This document shows, one piece after another, positions 16,175 to 25,650 of a stretch of DNA of 64,000 bases; the first letter of the stretch is position 1, and each line of letters begins with the position of its first letter. The notes under the pieces are model-generated. The model saw nothing but the letters and a program-made list of their open reading frames with translations. It was not told the origin of the DNA and made no database searches. The stretch covers positions 1 through 64,000 of the forward strand of contig CAZFAJ010000003.1 in NCBI GenBank assembly GCA_964517005.1. Direction: 5' to 3'. The position numbers and the translations under genes are program-made. The stretch comes from CAYVBJ01 sp964517005 (GTDB taxonomy: Bacteria > Bacteroidota > Rhodothermia > Balneolales > Balneolaceae).

Positions 16175-17496
16175 AGTGATTTGGCTCCTTTAAATCCTAA
16201 TTTAATCATATCCCATGTGGATGCATGTTCTTTTATGGAATCTCGCATTAGTTTGCGTGCTTTCCTGGTCGGCTCACTTTTAATGGTAAAAAACTTGCGT
16301 CCGAAATCGTTAATCAGGTTCGGTACTTTATTTACCATCATCGGATCGTGAAGCAGATGAACAGCATCCTGAAAATTGTTTATATCTTTCATTACGTAGC
16401 TGTCCGACAATTTATTTTCATACTCTTTTAAATAGCCGGCTGTGAAATCGTCTTTTTCTTTTGCTGAAACAATGGTTTCAGCGGCGAGTATGCCTGAACG
16501 CATAGCATAATCCATTCCCTGTATTGCCTTTCCTGCGTTCATCAAAAGGTTGGCAGCTTCGCCGCAAATCAGTACACCATCTTTATAGAGCTTTTCAGGC
16601 ATTACCCGTTTATCTCCTGAAGATACCACGTGAGCCGAGTATTCAACAATTTCTCCGCCCCGGATTGTGTCGGCGATTACCGGGTGGGATTTGAAGTGAT
16701 TTAATATATCATGCGGCTTTTTTACTTTTTCACGAAGGTCATTAATGCCTAAAACCAATCCGATTGAAATAGTATCCCTGTTGGTGTAAAGAAATCCGCC
16801 TCCTTCAACCCCGTCTGTAGCGTATCCCACAAACTCATTGCTCATTCCGCTCAGCCCGTTCAGCTGAAAACGGTCTTCCAGCTTATTGCGGTCAAATCTG
16901 ATAATTTCTTTGATGCCGGTAAGCATATGATCAGCAGGCACGTAGCTTTTCTGTAATCCTATTTGCCGGGTGAGCAGGTTATTTACTCCTTCTGCAATGA
17001 TGATACTATCTGCGTAAAACTTTTCATCACCTGTTCTGATACCAACAGCCTTGTCATCTTCCATCAAAATCTCTTCTACCAGGATATTGGTTGCAAGAAA
17101 AGAGTCCATGGAATAATCACTTTCAGCAATTGCCTCTTCAACTTTGCCGGCCAGCCAGTGATCAAATTTTGCCCGTAAAACCACAACTCCGGAGTAGGGC
17201 GTTTCAGAAAAGTGGGATGATTTAAAGTCTACAGAAAAAGTCGACTGATCATCCATAAAGGTAAGCCTTCGGTGGTTTATAAAACGTTCCCATCCGCCGT
17301 CTTCTTCTTCCCAATAGTTTGGGACAAGCTTGTTTAAATCGTGTCCCCACAAAACACCGCCCGACACATTCTTTGATCCCGCAAATTCTCCCTTTTCAAT
17401 CAGAAGAAACTTCATATTATTTTTGGCAAGTGTCATAGCGGCAGCAAGGCCGGCAACGCCTGCTCCTACAATAATACAGTCAAATTTTTCGTCCAT
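16171..17496 (-). CDS. fixC: FixC-like FAD-dependent ETF:quinone oxidoreductase
   Basis: 441 residues. The N-terminal Rossmann fingerprint DCIIVGAGVAGLAAAMTLAK (residues 6-25) binds FAD; ICGEAANLLMNAGKAIQGMDYAM (about 310-333) is the second FAD-contact region typical of FixC and ETF-QO. The protein lacks its own Fe-S domain, supplied by FixX encoded next. With FixAB it forms an electron-transfer or bifurcating complex linking NADH or acyl-CoA oxidation, menaquinone and a low-potential ferredoxin. No nitrogenase genes are in the window, so the natural partner is unknown. It follows fixB by 1 bp. Confidence 0.9.
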   Translation of the reverse strand: MDEKFDCIIVGAGVAGLAAAMTLAKNNMKFLLIEKGEFAGSKNVSGGVLWGHDLNKLVPNYWEEEDGGWERFINHRRLTFMDDQSTFSVDFKSSHFSETPYSGVVVLRAKFDHWLAGKVEEAIAESDYSMDSFLATNILVEEILMEDDKAVGIRTGDEKFYADSIIIAEGVNNLLTRQIGLQKSYVPADHMLTGIKEIIRFDRNKLEDRFQLNGLSGMSNEFVGYATDGVEGGGFLYTNRDTISIGLVLGINDLREKVKKPHDILNHFKSHPVIADTIRGGEIVEYSAHVVSSGDKRVMPEKLYKDGVLICGEAANLLMNAGKAIQGMDYAMRSGILAAETIVSAKEKDDFTAGYLKEYENKLSDSYVMKDINNFQDAVHLLHDPMMVNKVPNLINDFGRKFFTIKSEPTRKARKLMRDSIKEHASTWDMIKLGFKGAKSL

Positions 17497-17497
17497 A

Positions 17498-18472
17498 TCA
17501 GCTTTTTATTTTTTTTATCTCATCAATAAAAGGAGGGAGTACTTTATAAAGATCACCGACAATCCCGTAATCGGCTATTTCAAAGATAGGCGCGTCCGGA
17601 TCCTTGTTAATAGCAACAATAACTTTGCTGTTAGCCATGCCGGCCACATGCTGAATTGCTCCGGATATTCCGATGCCAATGTAGAGCTGTGGTGAAACCA
17701 CTTTGCCTGTCTGGCCAATCTGGAGACTTGGATCCATTACACCGGCTTCTGTCAGTGCCCGTGAGGCGCCGACGCCTGCGTTTAATAAGGAGGCCAGTTC
17801 TGTAACCAATTTCTGTGCTTCTTCATCTTTAGCACCTCTGCCGGCTGAAATAATAGTTTCAGCTTCAGCAAGGTCAACTCTGTCGGAAGAAGAGGTAATA
17901 ATTTCTCTTAATGTTATTCGCAGTTCACTTTCATCAAAAGAAAAATCTATTGTTTCGAAGGTTGTATCCGTTTCTTTTTCCTGAAGATCATACGAACCGG
18001 CACGAACTGAAACCAATACTGGTTCACCTTCTGCACTGACTTCGGAGTTAATTTTTGACGCCATTACGGGTCGCACGGCCTTTACACCGCTGTCTGTAAG
18101 TTCAAAAGAGGAGACATCGGGCAGTGCGGCAGCTTTACGGTTGGCAGCAAGTGCTCCAAGAACATCCTTGGTGCCTTCAGTTGAAGCAAATGCCATCAGT
18201 CTCGGATTAATTTTATCCATGGCAACTGACAGTGCCTTGAGTAGCGGTGTGTTCAAATGATTTTTAAATATGGGATCCTGAGTGGTGTAAATTACAGATG
18301 GCCCGTATTTTTTCACAGTGTCCGCATACTTTTCCGGATCGGGGTCGATAATTAGTGCTGCTGATTCAAGATTATTTTCATCAGCAAGCTGTACACAGTA
18401 GGATAATACTTCAAGAGAGGATCGCTTGATTTTACCATCTGCAATAGCGATATAAGTTAGTAGAGTGCTCAT
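17498..18472 (-). CDS. fixB: Electron transfer flavoprotein alpha subunit (FixB)
   Basis: 324 residues, normal length for EtfA/FixB. The C-terminal FAD-binding signature is visible: SAGRGAKDEEAQKLVTELAS, ALTEAGVMDPSLQIGQTGKVV, and LYIGIGISGAIQHVAGM with INKDPDAPIFEIADYGIVGD. The AMP/FAD site forms with the beta subunit encoded 54 bp upstream on the same strand. Presence of FixC and FixX in the same operon suggests the Fix/bifurcating class rather than the housekeeping beta-oxidation ETF, but this cannot be decided by reading alone. Confidence 0.93.
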   Translation of the reverse strand: MSTLLTYIAIADGKIKRSSLEVLSYCVQLADENNLESAALIIDPDPEKYADTVKKYGPSVIYTTQDPIFKNHLNTPLLKALSVAMDKINPRLMAFASTEGTKDVLGALAANRKAAALPDVSSFELTDSGVKAVRPVMASKINSEVSAEGEPVLVSVRAGSYDLQEKETDTTFETIDFSFDESELRITLREIITSSSDRVDLAEAETIISAGRGAKDEEAQKLVTELASLLNAGVGASRALTEAGVMDPSLQIGQTGKVVSPQLYIGIGISGAIQHVAGMANSKVIVAINKDPDAPIFEIADYGIVGDLYKVLPPFIDEIKKIKS

Positions 18473-18526
18473 TGGATATCTGTTATTTAATTAAATTTGG
18501 TTTGTGAAATTTCAGTGCAGCCCGGA

Positions 18527-19297
18527 CTATAAAACGTTTGCTTCTTCGTCGAGCAGATGAACAACTTCTTTTGCTATCTCTTCGGGCTCTCCGTCAAACT
18601 TTTTACCCGGTTCCCGGCCTGGTTTTTCCTGGTATCCGATAATTGTAGTCATCTTGTCTATGGAAGCCGGATCAAGTCCAAGATCTGTCAATGTAATACT
18701 ATCTACGGGCTTCCGCTTCGATTGCATGATTCCTTTCAGGCTTGGAATGCGTGGTTCATTCATATCATTAGAGCAGGTAACTATTCCGGGTTTTGGAAGT
18801 TCAACAATTTCTCTGCCCGCATCTCCCTGGCGGCTGACAATCAGCTGGTCATTTTCCAACTCAAGACCAACAGCATTAGTTACGTAGGGGAGGTCAAGCA
18901 ATCTGGCGAGCATACTTCCTGTAAGCCCGGAGTCAGTATCCTGGCTCTGCTTGCCACAGGAAATAAAATCAAACTCTGACTTTTCAAAGAATTTTGAGAG
19001 TATTTGTGCGTAAGCTGCCGAATCAAAATTTTCTTGTTGATCTGTGATGATGTGTGTGCCTTTGGCAGCTCCCATTGCAAGAGCTTTCCGCAGTGTCTCT
19101 TTCGCTTTTTCACTTCCAACCAATACCACTTCTACATCGCCGCCATGTTTTTCCGTAAGAACAAGAGCCTCTTCAACAGCTGATGCGTCATAAGCATTTA
19201 GGATCATTCGGTCTGTGTCCTGTATCAATTGGCCCTCTTTAATCTGCAGAGGAGCATTGACATCGGGTACTTGCTTGATGCAAACAATAAATTTCAT
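18527..19297 (-). CDS. fixA: Electron transfer flavoprotein beta subunit (FixA)
   Basis: 256 residues, first gene of the fixABCX operon. It opens with MKFIVCIKQVPDVNAPLQIK, the conserved EtfB N-terminus; NAYDASAVEEAL and GKQSQDTDSGLTGSMLARLL are the AMP or extra-FAD binding segments; PRIPSLKGIMQSKRKP is the conserved EtfB loop. Bifurcating ETFs carry a second FAD here; whether this one does cannot be read with certainty. It is followed by fixB. The 442-bp gene-free stretch upstream should contain the operon promoter. Confidence 0.93.
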   Translation of the reverse strand: MKFIVCIKQVPDVNAPLQIKEGQLIQDTDRMILNAYDASAVEEALVLTEKHGGDVEVVLVGSEKAKETLRKALAMGAAKGTHIITDQQENFDSAAYAQILSKFFEKSEFDFISCGKQSQDTDSGLTGSMLARLLDLPYVTNAVGLELENDQLIVSRQGDAGREIVELPKPGIVTCSNDMNEPRIPSLKGIMQSKRKPVDSITLTDLGLDPASIDKMTTIIGYQEKPGREPGKKFDGEPEEIAKEVVHLLDEEANVL

Positions 19298-19739
19298 ACG
19301 TCTGTATTTTTTTGAGTTAAATATGGTTCCTGTAAATAACTAAAATTGATGCATGGAACCGCTTTTTTGATTTCTACAATATACAAAACAGGGACGAAAA
19401 TTCTGTAATGGAACTGCCAAATTATTCTGATCGTGATAATGAAAACAATCTGGTATAAAAAAAAGTTTAAACTACTGTTAGCTGATTACAACACGATGAA
19501 ACAAATGGAGAGTTTTCTGCTATAATGTGACCGGGTGAATTATGGGCCGGATTAAAATTTTCTCAGAGGTGAATTCAATAAATTTATATTACACTTGATT
19601 TTATAGAACAGCAGTCAAAAAATGGCCGCGTAAGTTGTTAGAATAACTTAATGTTAAGTGCTGTTATGTAACAAAGCTGACAATCATTCATCTTGAATAA
19701 TAGTTGACTAAAGATATTTTTCTCTAAAAAAAACCAGTG
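19298..19739. other. Gene-free divergent intergenic region
   Basis: 442 bp between fixA (minus) and the receiver-protein gene (plus). I see no credible ORF, RNA gene or attenuator. One inverted repeat, ACTTAA-TG-TTAAGT at 19646-19659, lies about 80 bp upstream of the receiver gene and could be a regulator site. AT-rich runs near both ends fit divergent promoters, but no promoter motif is clear enough to call. Confidence 0.5.
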
Positions 19740-20102
19740 ATGCGTGTATTAATTGTAGAAGATGACTTAATTATTTCGCTTGTACTTGACAGGATGATTC
19801 ATCAGTTGGGACATGAACTCGTGGCAAAAGTAACTACCGGTGAAAAAGCTATCGAAGTTGCTTGCAGTGAATCGCCCGATATGATCTTGATGGATATTCG
19901 ATTGGCAGGTGACCTTGATGGTATCGAAACCATGGAAGAAATTCATAAAGTGAGTCAAATTCCCGTTATTTATATTACCGGTAATAATGACAAGAGAAAC
20001 AGAGAACGTGCAAAAAAGACTAATCATATTGATTTTTTAATCAAACCTGTAAGCATTGAACAACTTGAACGGTGTTTTACAGAGGTAACACAGTCTGTCT
20101 GA
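19740..20102 (+). CDS. Stand-alone response regulator receiver protein
   Basis: 120 residues, a receiver domain with no output domain. Acidic pair E7-D8-D9, phospho-acceptor D52 (MILMDIRLAG), the switch threonine in YITGNN and conserved lysine in FLIKPVS are all present, so phosphorylation should work. A GTG at 19737 directly precedes the ATG; ATG at 19740 is preferred. No histidine kinase is adjacent. CheY-like single-domain proteins of this sort relay signals by protein contact; the partner is unknown. Confidence 0.88.
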   Translation: MRVLIVEDDLIISLVLDRMIHQLGHELVAKVTTGEKAIEVACSESPDMILMDIRLAGDLDGIETMEEIHKVSQIPVIYITGNNDKRNRERAKKTNHIDFLIKPVSIEQLERCFTEVTQSV

Positions 20103-20141
20103 TTTCTCTGCAACTCCATTTCGGACAAGTTCAAATCATGA

Positions 20142-21071
20142 TCATGCCCGTGGATGGAACTCTTTGTGAACCTGGTGAAGCATCGACCGGTCAACATGAG
20201 TATATATTTCAGTAGTCATAATAGAAGAATGACCTAACATTTCCTGAACTGCCCTGAGATCTGCCCCTCCTTCAAGAAGATGCGTTGCAAAAGAATGACG
20301 GAAAATATGAGGATAAACATTTTTTTTAATTTTTGCCTTCCCTGCATACTTGTTTACAATATTCCAGATACTCATGCGTGTCAGCGGCCCGCCTCTTTGA
20401 TTGAGAAAAAGTCTGTTTTTAGCTTTTTCAGGGTTCTTCTTATTTAAAAATTCAGGTCTGGAAAGTTCAAGGTAATGTTCAATGGACGATTGAGCAAATT
20501 CTCCAACCGGAACCAAACGCTCTTTACTGCCTTTGCCAATCACACGGATAAAACCAATCTCAAAGAAAAGGCGGTCTGGCTGCAGATTCGTTAACTCACT
20601 TACCCTCATTCCGGTTGCATAGAGAGTCTCCAGAATAGCGGCATCACGGATTCCGACTTTCGTTGTTCTGTCAGACGTCTTAATGATACGGTTAATTTCA
20701 TCTGCAGTAAGTACCTCCGGAAGATTTTTGGATTTTTTGGGTAAATCAATGAGTTCAGCGGGATTCGCTTCCGTTAAATGCTCCACTACAGCAAACTCAT
20801 GAAAGCTTCTGATACTTGAAATATTTCTGGCAATGGAGCTCACCGAGAGATTTAAATCAGTAAGCAGCTCCAGAAATAGTTCAATGTGCTGCAGGGTAAC
20901 ACCCCCAAGATCTTTAATTTTTAGTTCGCCGGTTAAAAATAAGAGGTACCTTTGCAGATCGGTTTTATAGGATTCAATTGAATTTTCAGCAAGTCCTTTC
21001 TCAAGTTTTATAAATTGTAAATAGTGATTTAACTCCGATTCAAAAGATCTGTCCGTCACCGCTTTACTCAT
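20142..21071 (-). CDS. xerD: Tyrosine recombinase XerD
   Basis: 309 residues. An N-terminal SAM-like DNA-binding domain (about 8-95: LEKGLAENSIESYKTDLQRY) is followed by a catalytic domain. The active-site series is visible: R in ATGMRVSEL, K in GKGSKERLVPV, HxxR in HIFRHSFATHLLEGGADL, H in EMLGHSS, and tyrosine in IYTHVDRSML. Length and motifs fit XerD, which resolves chromosome dimers at dif with XerC at division. Adjacent to, and 0 bp from, the HD-domain gene, so co-transcribed. It lacks the extra helix insertion of integron integrases and is not one. Confidence 0.9.
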   Translation of the reverse strand: MSKAVTDRSFESELNHYLQFIKLEKGLAENSIESYKTDLQRYLLFLTGELKIKDLGGVTLQHIELFLELLTDLNLSVSSIARNISSIRSFHEFAVVEHLTEANPAELIDLPKKSKNLPEVLTADEINRIIKTSDRTTKVGIRDAAILETLYATGMRVSELTNLQPDRLFFEIGFIRVIGKGSKERLVPVGEFAQSSIEHYLELSRPEFLNKKNPEKAKNRLFLNQRGGPLTRMSIWNIVNKYAGKAKIKKNVYPHIFRHSFATHLLEGGADLRAVQEMLGHSSIMTTEIYTHVDRSMLHQVHKEFHPRA

Positions 21072-23468
21072 CTATTTTTTGTGATCTGCTTCCTCTTTAG
21101 ATTCCGCTTCTTCCTGATTGTTACCACCGGCATCTGAAATTTGATCTTTATCTTTTTCCGGCTTCTCTTTTTTATCTTCAGGATACTCAACTCTTTTATG
21201 GTATACACCAACAAGAATATTCAAAAATGCATCTTTGATTATTTTTATCTGGCGGAAGGTAAGCGGACAATCATTAAGCTGATTGTCTGCGATATTACCA
21301 TCCACAAGCCTGTCGATCAGGGATTCGAGCTTTGAATAAGTGGGATCTTTCATTGATCTTGACGCCGCCTCTATTCCATCTGCCAAAAGCATAATACCCT
21401 GCTCTTTTGTAGCGGGTACCGGGCCATCGTACCTGAAATCCTTTTCCTGCACCTTGCCTTCCGTGTTCTCTTTTTTCCGGGCCTTCTCATAAAAAAATTT
21501 GATTACTGAGGTCCCGTGATGTGTCTTAATAAAATCAATGATAACTTCCGGTAAATTGTGTTCCCTGGCAATTTTAACTCCATCGCTTACATGCGCCTTA
21601 ATAATAAGGGCACTCATTCTGGGTTTCAGCTTGTTGTGCTCATTACCCCCAGTCTGGTTTTCAATGAAATATCCCGGTTTTTCAATTTTACCGACATCGT
21701 GAAACATTGCAGCAACCCTGCATAACAATGCATTTGCACCAATAGCAGACGCAGCTGACTCTGCAAGGTTTGCGACCTGAAGACTGTGATGAAACGTTCC
21801 CGGTGCCTCGTTCATCAGGTCTTTGAGCAATTTGTGATTGGTATCACTCAATTCAAGCAGAGTAAAATCAGTGGTGATTTTGAACATTTTTTCAAATAAA
21901 AGAATAAGCGGGTAGGTAAAGAGAATAAAAAAGGAGTTAACCAGTACAAAAAACCCATCATTTAAAAATTTCTCCCAGCCTCCGAACCGTGCAAGTGCAA
22001 AACCGCCAATTACTGCGAGATATGTCAAAAGTACAACACCTGGGGTGGTAAAAAAGAATTGGGACCTGTTTTTGATGTCCCGCACTGAGAATACGCCAAG
22101 GCTGCATGCAGAAGTGGTTGCCACGAGGTATTGGAAATTATAATCATGGTAAAGTCCCGTAATTATAGCAAGCGTAAATGTTGCCAGAAGACCGACTCTC
22201 GAATCAAATATGATTGTGAGTATAATCGGGGCAACCGCAACAGGCACTATATAGCTGTTCACCTCTTCGAACGGATAAGCGATTGCACTGGCGACACATA
22301 TTATCGTGAGTGTCAGAAATACAAGAAGAAACATGGAGATATCTTCATAGATTTTTCTTCGGTATAAATAGATATACATGAAGAAAACAAATGAAGAGAT
22401 TGCAATCACAATCACCTCACCGCTGTAGCGGAGCCAGCGTTCAAGCCCGGAAGCCGTTGATGCTCTTGCAGAAGCAAGGCTCTCAAGCATATTTGCTTTT
22501 TCTTCGGTTACAATGTCGCCCCTCCGGATAATAACCTGGCCCTGGGCTACCGCACCCTTGGTTCGTGAAATTTCATCGAGGTTTTCCTGAAGCCGGGCTT
22601 GAGTATCCGATTCACTGTAAATTAAATTTGGAACAATAACCTGATCAAAGATCTGAGCCGCAAGAGCAGCTCTGTCGGCCGAGTAGAGCCGGATAAAACG
22701 GGAACTTGCGTATTCTAAAGCTTCTGTACGGTCTCGCACTCCCGATAAATTTACCGTTCTTTCTGTTCTATCCTCCAGGTTACGAACGGTAATTTCCGTT
22801 TGTGATATTTCACTTTTAGGCTTGTCAATGACTCCATCACTGAATAGGTCTCCGAGGATGTCATTAAGATTATTCCGGATATCGTTTATAATCAGACGGG
22901 ACGATGGCTGATTATTCATCTGCACTTCTGCATAATTTTCCAGAAGTGTGTTCCAGGCAGTTTGTGTAAATCTCAAATCGCTGAGGTTTTTTTCCTGGAT
23001 GAAACGCAAACTGTCATTTTGAGCGGATACTTCCGGATTTTCAAAAGATCGCTGCCACTGCAGGTAAGAATCCAGCACTGGCTGCATACTTCGGTAAATC
23101 GAATCGATCCGGTTTTGAATTCGTAAATCAGCATCGGTATCTACATGAAATATTGGAACCGTATTTTCTCTGACTGCCTGACGCTCAGATTGAAGTTCGG
23201 ATTCACTCTTCTTCAGGGAAAATGTAAATGGAGCAGTCAGGTCATTCGCTTTCCACGGTTCTCCTATCGCATAGTTGGAGACAGGTTGAAAGGAGGGCTG
23301 AGGTAATATGAGAACAATCACCAGCAGAAAGGTAAAAAATATTAAACCTCTGGCATATCTCCTCTTTTTGTCAGCCGATTCCTGCTCTTCCTTTTTTTTC
23401 TTTTCCCCAATATTTGGAACGCCCTTCTTATCTTTTGGAGAAAGTCCGAATTTTTCAAGTATGCTCAT
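21072..23468 (-). CDS. 7TMR-HDED/7TM/HDIG phosphohydrolase, PgpH-like (probable c-di-AMP phosphodiesterase)
   Basis: 798 residues. A single membrane segment at about 40-58, a large extracellular 7TMR-HDED region (about 60-340), seven membrane segments (about 345-530), then a cytoplasmic HD domain with HHSLQVANLAESAA, FHDVGKIEKP and KTHHGTSV metal-binding motifs. This matches YqfF/PgpH, which in Firmicutes hydrolyses cyclic di-AMP; the same nucleotide activity is inferred here. The C-terminal tail is highly charged (many K/E). The stop touches the xerD start, so these two genes form an operon. Confidence 0.85.
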   Translation of the reverse strand: MSILEKFGLSPKDKKGVPNIGEKKKKEEQESADKKRRYARGLIFFTFLLVIVLILPQPSFQPVSNYAIGEPWKANDLTAPFTFSLKKSESELQSERQAVRENTVPIFHVDTDADLRIQNRIDSIYRSMQPVLDSYLQWQRSFENPEVSAQNDSLRFIQEKNLSDLRFTQTAWNTLLENYAEVQMNNQPSSRLIINDIRNNLNDILGDLFSDGVIDKPKSEISQTEITVRNLEDRTERTVNLSGVRDRTEALEYASSRFIRLYSADRAALAAQIFDQVIVPNLIYSESDTQARLQENLDEISRTKGAVAQGQVIIRRGDIVTEEKANMLESLASARASTASGLERWLRYSGEVIVIAISSFVFFMYIYLYRRKIYEDISMFLLVFLTLTIICVASAIAYPFEEVNSYIVPVAVAPIILTIIFDSRVGLLATFTLAIITGLYHDYNFQYLVATTSACSLGVFSVRDIKNRSQFFFTTPGVVLLTYLAVIGGFALARFGGWEKFLNDGFFVLVNSFFILFTYPLILLFEKMFKITTDFTLLELSDTNHKLLKDLMNEAPGTFHHSLQVANLAESAASAIGANALLCRVAAMFHDVGKIEKPGYFIENQTGGNEHNKLKPRMSALIIKAHVSDGVKIAREHNLPEVIIDFIKTHHGTSVIKFFYEKARKKENTEGKVQEKDFRYDGPVPATKEQGIMLLADGIEAASRSMKDPTYSKLESLIDRLVDGNIADNQLNDCPLTFRQIKIIKDAFLNILVGVYHKRVEYPEDKKEKPEKDKDQISDAGGNNQEEAESKEEADHKK

Positions 23469-23632
23469 AATAATCGATTCATTAACGCGATTCCCGGCAC
23501 GTTGTTATTCTACTAAGAAACAAAAGTATAGCAAGGGAGTTGTTCAGAACAAAATTTCAGCTCTTTATTCTTTACGTTTGTTTATAGACACCTGTTGTAA
23601 AATCTAAGAAACGAATATTGATATCTCTGTTT

Positions 23633-25639
23633 TCAATTTGTTTCCATTCTAATTAAATTTTTGAATTCATCTTCTGTAAGAACATGAATACCCAGATTTT
23701 TAGCTTTTTCAAGTTTGCTGCCGGCTGCTTCACCGGCAAGCAGATAATCTGTGTTTTTACTGACTGAAGAGGTTGTAATTCCTCCATGCTTTTCAATCAA
23801 CTCAGTTGCCTCTTTTCGGGTCAGTCCCGGGAGTGATCCTGTCAATACAAATTTCAGCCCTTTAAATTTGGCAGAAACTATCTCTTTCTCTTCGTTTTCA
23901 AACATTAGCCCATGATTTTTTAGCTGTTCGATCAGCTGAAGGTTTTTATCATGGCGAAAGAACGCAATAACAGACTCTGCGATTTTAGGGCCGATTGAGT
24001 CAACACTGATAAAATCATTAAATGTTGCTTCAGCCAGTGCATCAATGTCCTGAAAAGCAGATGCTAAATCCCTGGCTACTGTTTTGCCAACATAGCGGAT
24101 TCCAAGGGCATATAAAACCCTCTCAAACGGTTGACTTTTACTTTTTTCAATTGCATTCACAAGATTTTGCGCACTTTTTTTCCCCATCCTTTCCAGGGGA
24201 ATCAGTTGACGGGCAGTCAGTGAATATAGATCTGCGTATGTTTGAATAAGCTGGTTATCCACAAGTTGATTTACAACTGCTTCACCGAGGCCTTCAATAT
24301 CCATGGCATCGCGGGACGCAAAATAGATAATTCTTTCCCGGACCTGAGGCGGACATTGCGGATTTACACATCGCCATGCCACTTCTCCTTCAAATTTTTC
24401 CAGTTTCTCACCACAGGCCGGGCATTCGGAAGGCATGCTAAATGGTCCCGGACGGCCAATTCTATCCGGGTTTACAACACTCACTACCTGGGGGATGATA
24501 TCACCGGCTTTTTCAACAACAACCGCATCTCCGGCACGAATGTCTTTTCTGTGAATTTCATCTTCATTATGCAGAGTGGCGCGTCTTACGGTTGTTCCTG
24601 CAAGTTCAACCGGTTTAAGTTCAGCCACAGGCGTGATGGTTCCCAGCCTGCCCACTTGCAAGGTAATTGATACCAGGGTTGTTGCCGCTTGTTCAGCTTC
24701 AAACTTATAGGCAATCGCCCATCGGGGAGATTTGGCAGTTCGTCCCAGTTCACTTCGGTACCTCTCCTCATTTACTTTAATGACTACACCATCTGTTTCA
24801 AAAGGGTGATCATGGCGGATTGAATTCCAATGGTTAATAACCTCAAATAATTCATCTATACCGGAACAGACATGGAAATAATCGGATACAGGTAAATTGT
24901 ACTCTTTCAGCATTTTTTGTTTCTGCTCCTGCGTTCGATTGATATCAGCATGCTCAAGAAGCAAGTCGAATGCAAAGAAACGGATTGGCCGCCTGGCTAC
25001 CTCCCGCGGGTCTTGCATTTTCAGCGTACCGGCTGTAGAATTACGGGGATTGGCAAACTGCGGCAGCCCCTGTTCTTCACGATATTGATTCAATCTCAGG
25101 AAAGCCTCTTTTTCCATGTACGCCTCTCCCCGGACTTCCACAATTTCAGGAGGAGTGCCGCCCAGTTTTAGCGGAATGTCCCGGATTGTTTTTATATTGG
25201 CTGTGATATCATCGCCACGCTCGCCATCACCCCGGGTTGCACCTAAAATAAGTTTTTTATTTTCATAGCGAAGCCGGATGGATGCTCCGTCAAATTTTAA
25301 TTCAGCGATATACGAAAAATCTTCGTGAGCAAGGATATTTTTGACCCGCTTGTCAAAATCACGTAGTTCATCTGCATTATAGGTATTTGACAGACTTAAA
25401 AGAGGGTCCGGATGTTCAACGGTCGGAAATGACTCGGAAACAGAGCCGCCTACGCGGTTTGTAGGCGAATCGGGATCACCGAGATTAAATTTCTCTTCCA
25501 GGTATTCGAGTGTTTTGAGAGCTTCATCAAACTCCTTATCTGAAATAAAAGGTTTTGCTTCGTCATAATAGGCCCTGTTGGCGCGCTCAACAAGATCTCT
25601 TAGTTGTTCAACACGTTTTACTGCATCTTTTTTTTCCAT
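23633..25639 (-). CDS. ligA: NAD-dependent DNA ligase LigA
   Basis: 668 residues, standard length. Catalytic lysine K115 lies in ELKFDG; the Ia domain and NAD-binding region precede it. The four-cysteine zinc finger is CPACGEKLEKF followed by WRCVNPQCPP. Helix-hairpin-helix segments (MDIEGLGEAVVNQLV, LERMGKKSAQNLVNAI) follow, and a BRCT domain closes the protein (about 585-665: FKGLKFVLTGSLPGLTRKEA). Seals nicks in replication and repair using NAD+. It ends a possible two-gene unit with the RodZ-like gene 11 bp upstream. Confidence 0.96.
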   Translation of the reverse strand: MEKKDAVKRVEQLRDLVERANRAYYDEAKPFISDKEFDEALKTLEYLEEKFNLGDPDSPTNRVGGSVSESFPTVEHPDPLLSLSNTYNADELRDFDKRVKNILAHEDFSYIAELKFDGASIRLRYENKKLILGATRGDGERGDDITANIKTIRDIPLKLGGTPPEIVEVRGEAYMEKEAFLRLNQYREEQGLPQFANPRNSTAGTLKMQDPREVARRPIRFFAFDLLLEHADINRTQEQKQKMLKEYNLPVSDYFHVCSGIDELFEVINHWNSIRHDHPFETDGVVIKVNEERYRSELGRTAKSPRWAIAYKFEAEQAATTLVSITLQVGRLGTITPVAELKPVELAGTTVRRATLHNEDEIHRKDIRAGDAVVVEKAGDIIPQVVSVVNPDRIGRPGPFSMPSECPACGEKLEKFEGEVAWRCVNPQCPPQVRERIIYFASRDAMDIEGLGEAVVNQLVDNQLIQTYADLYSLTARQLIPLERMGKKSAQNLVNAIEKSKSQPFERVLYALGIRYVGKTVARDLASAFQDIDALAEATFNDFISVDSIGPKIAESVIAFFRHDKNLQLIEQLKNHGLMFENEEKEIVSAKFKGLKFVLTGSLPGLTRKEATELIEKHGGITTSSVSKNTDYLLAGEAAGSKLEKAKNLGIHVLTEDEFKNLIRMETN

Positions 25640-25650
25640 GAATAAAAAAA

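Noticed and set aside
20142..21071. Tyrosine recombinase as the integron integrase for the cassette region
   Set aside because: It lies 17 kb away, next to a housekeeping gene, and its motifs and length fit XerD. The additional helix region of IntI is not seen.
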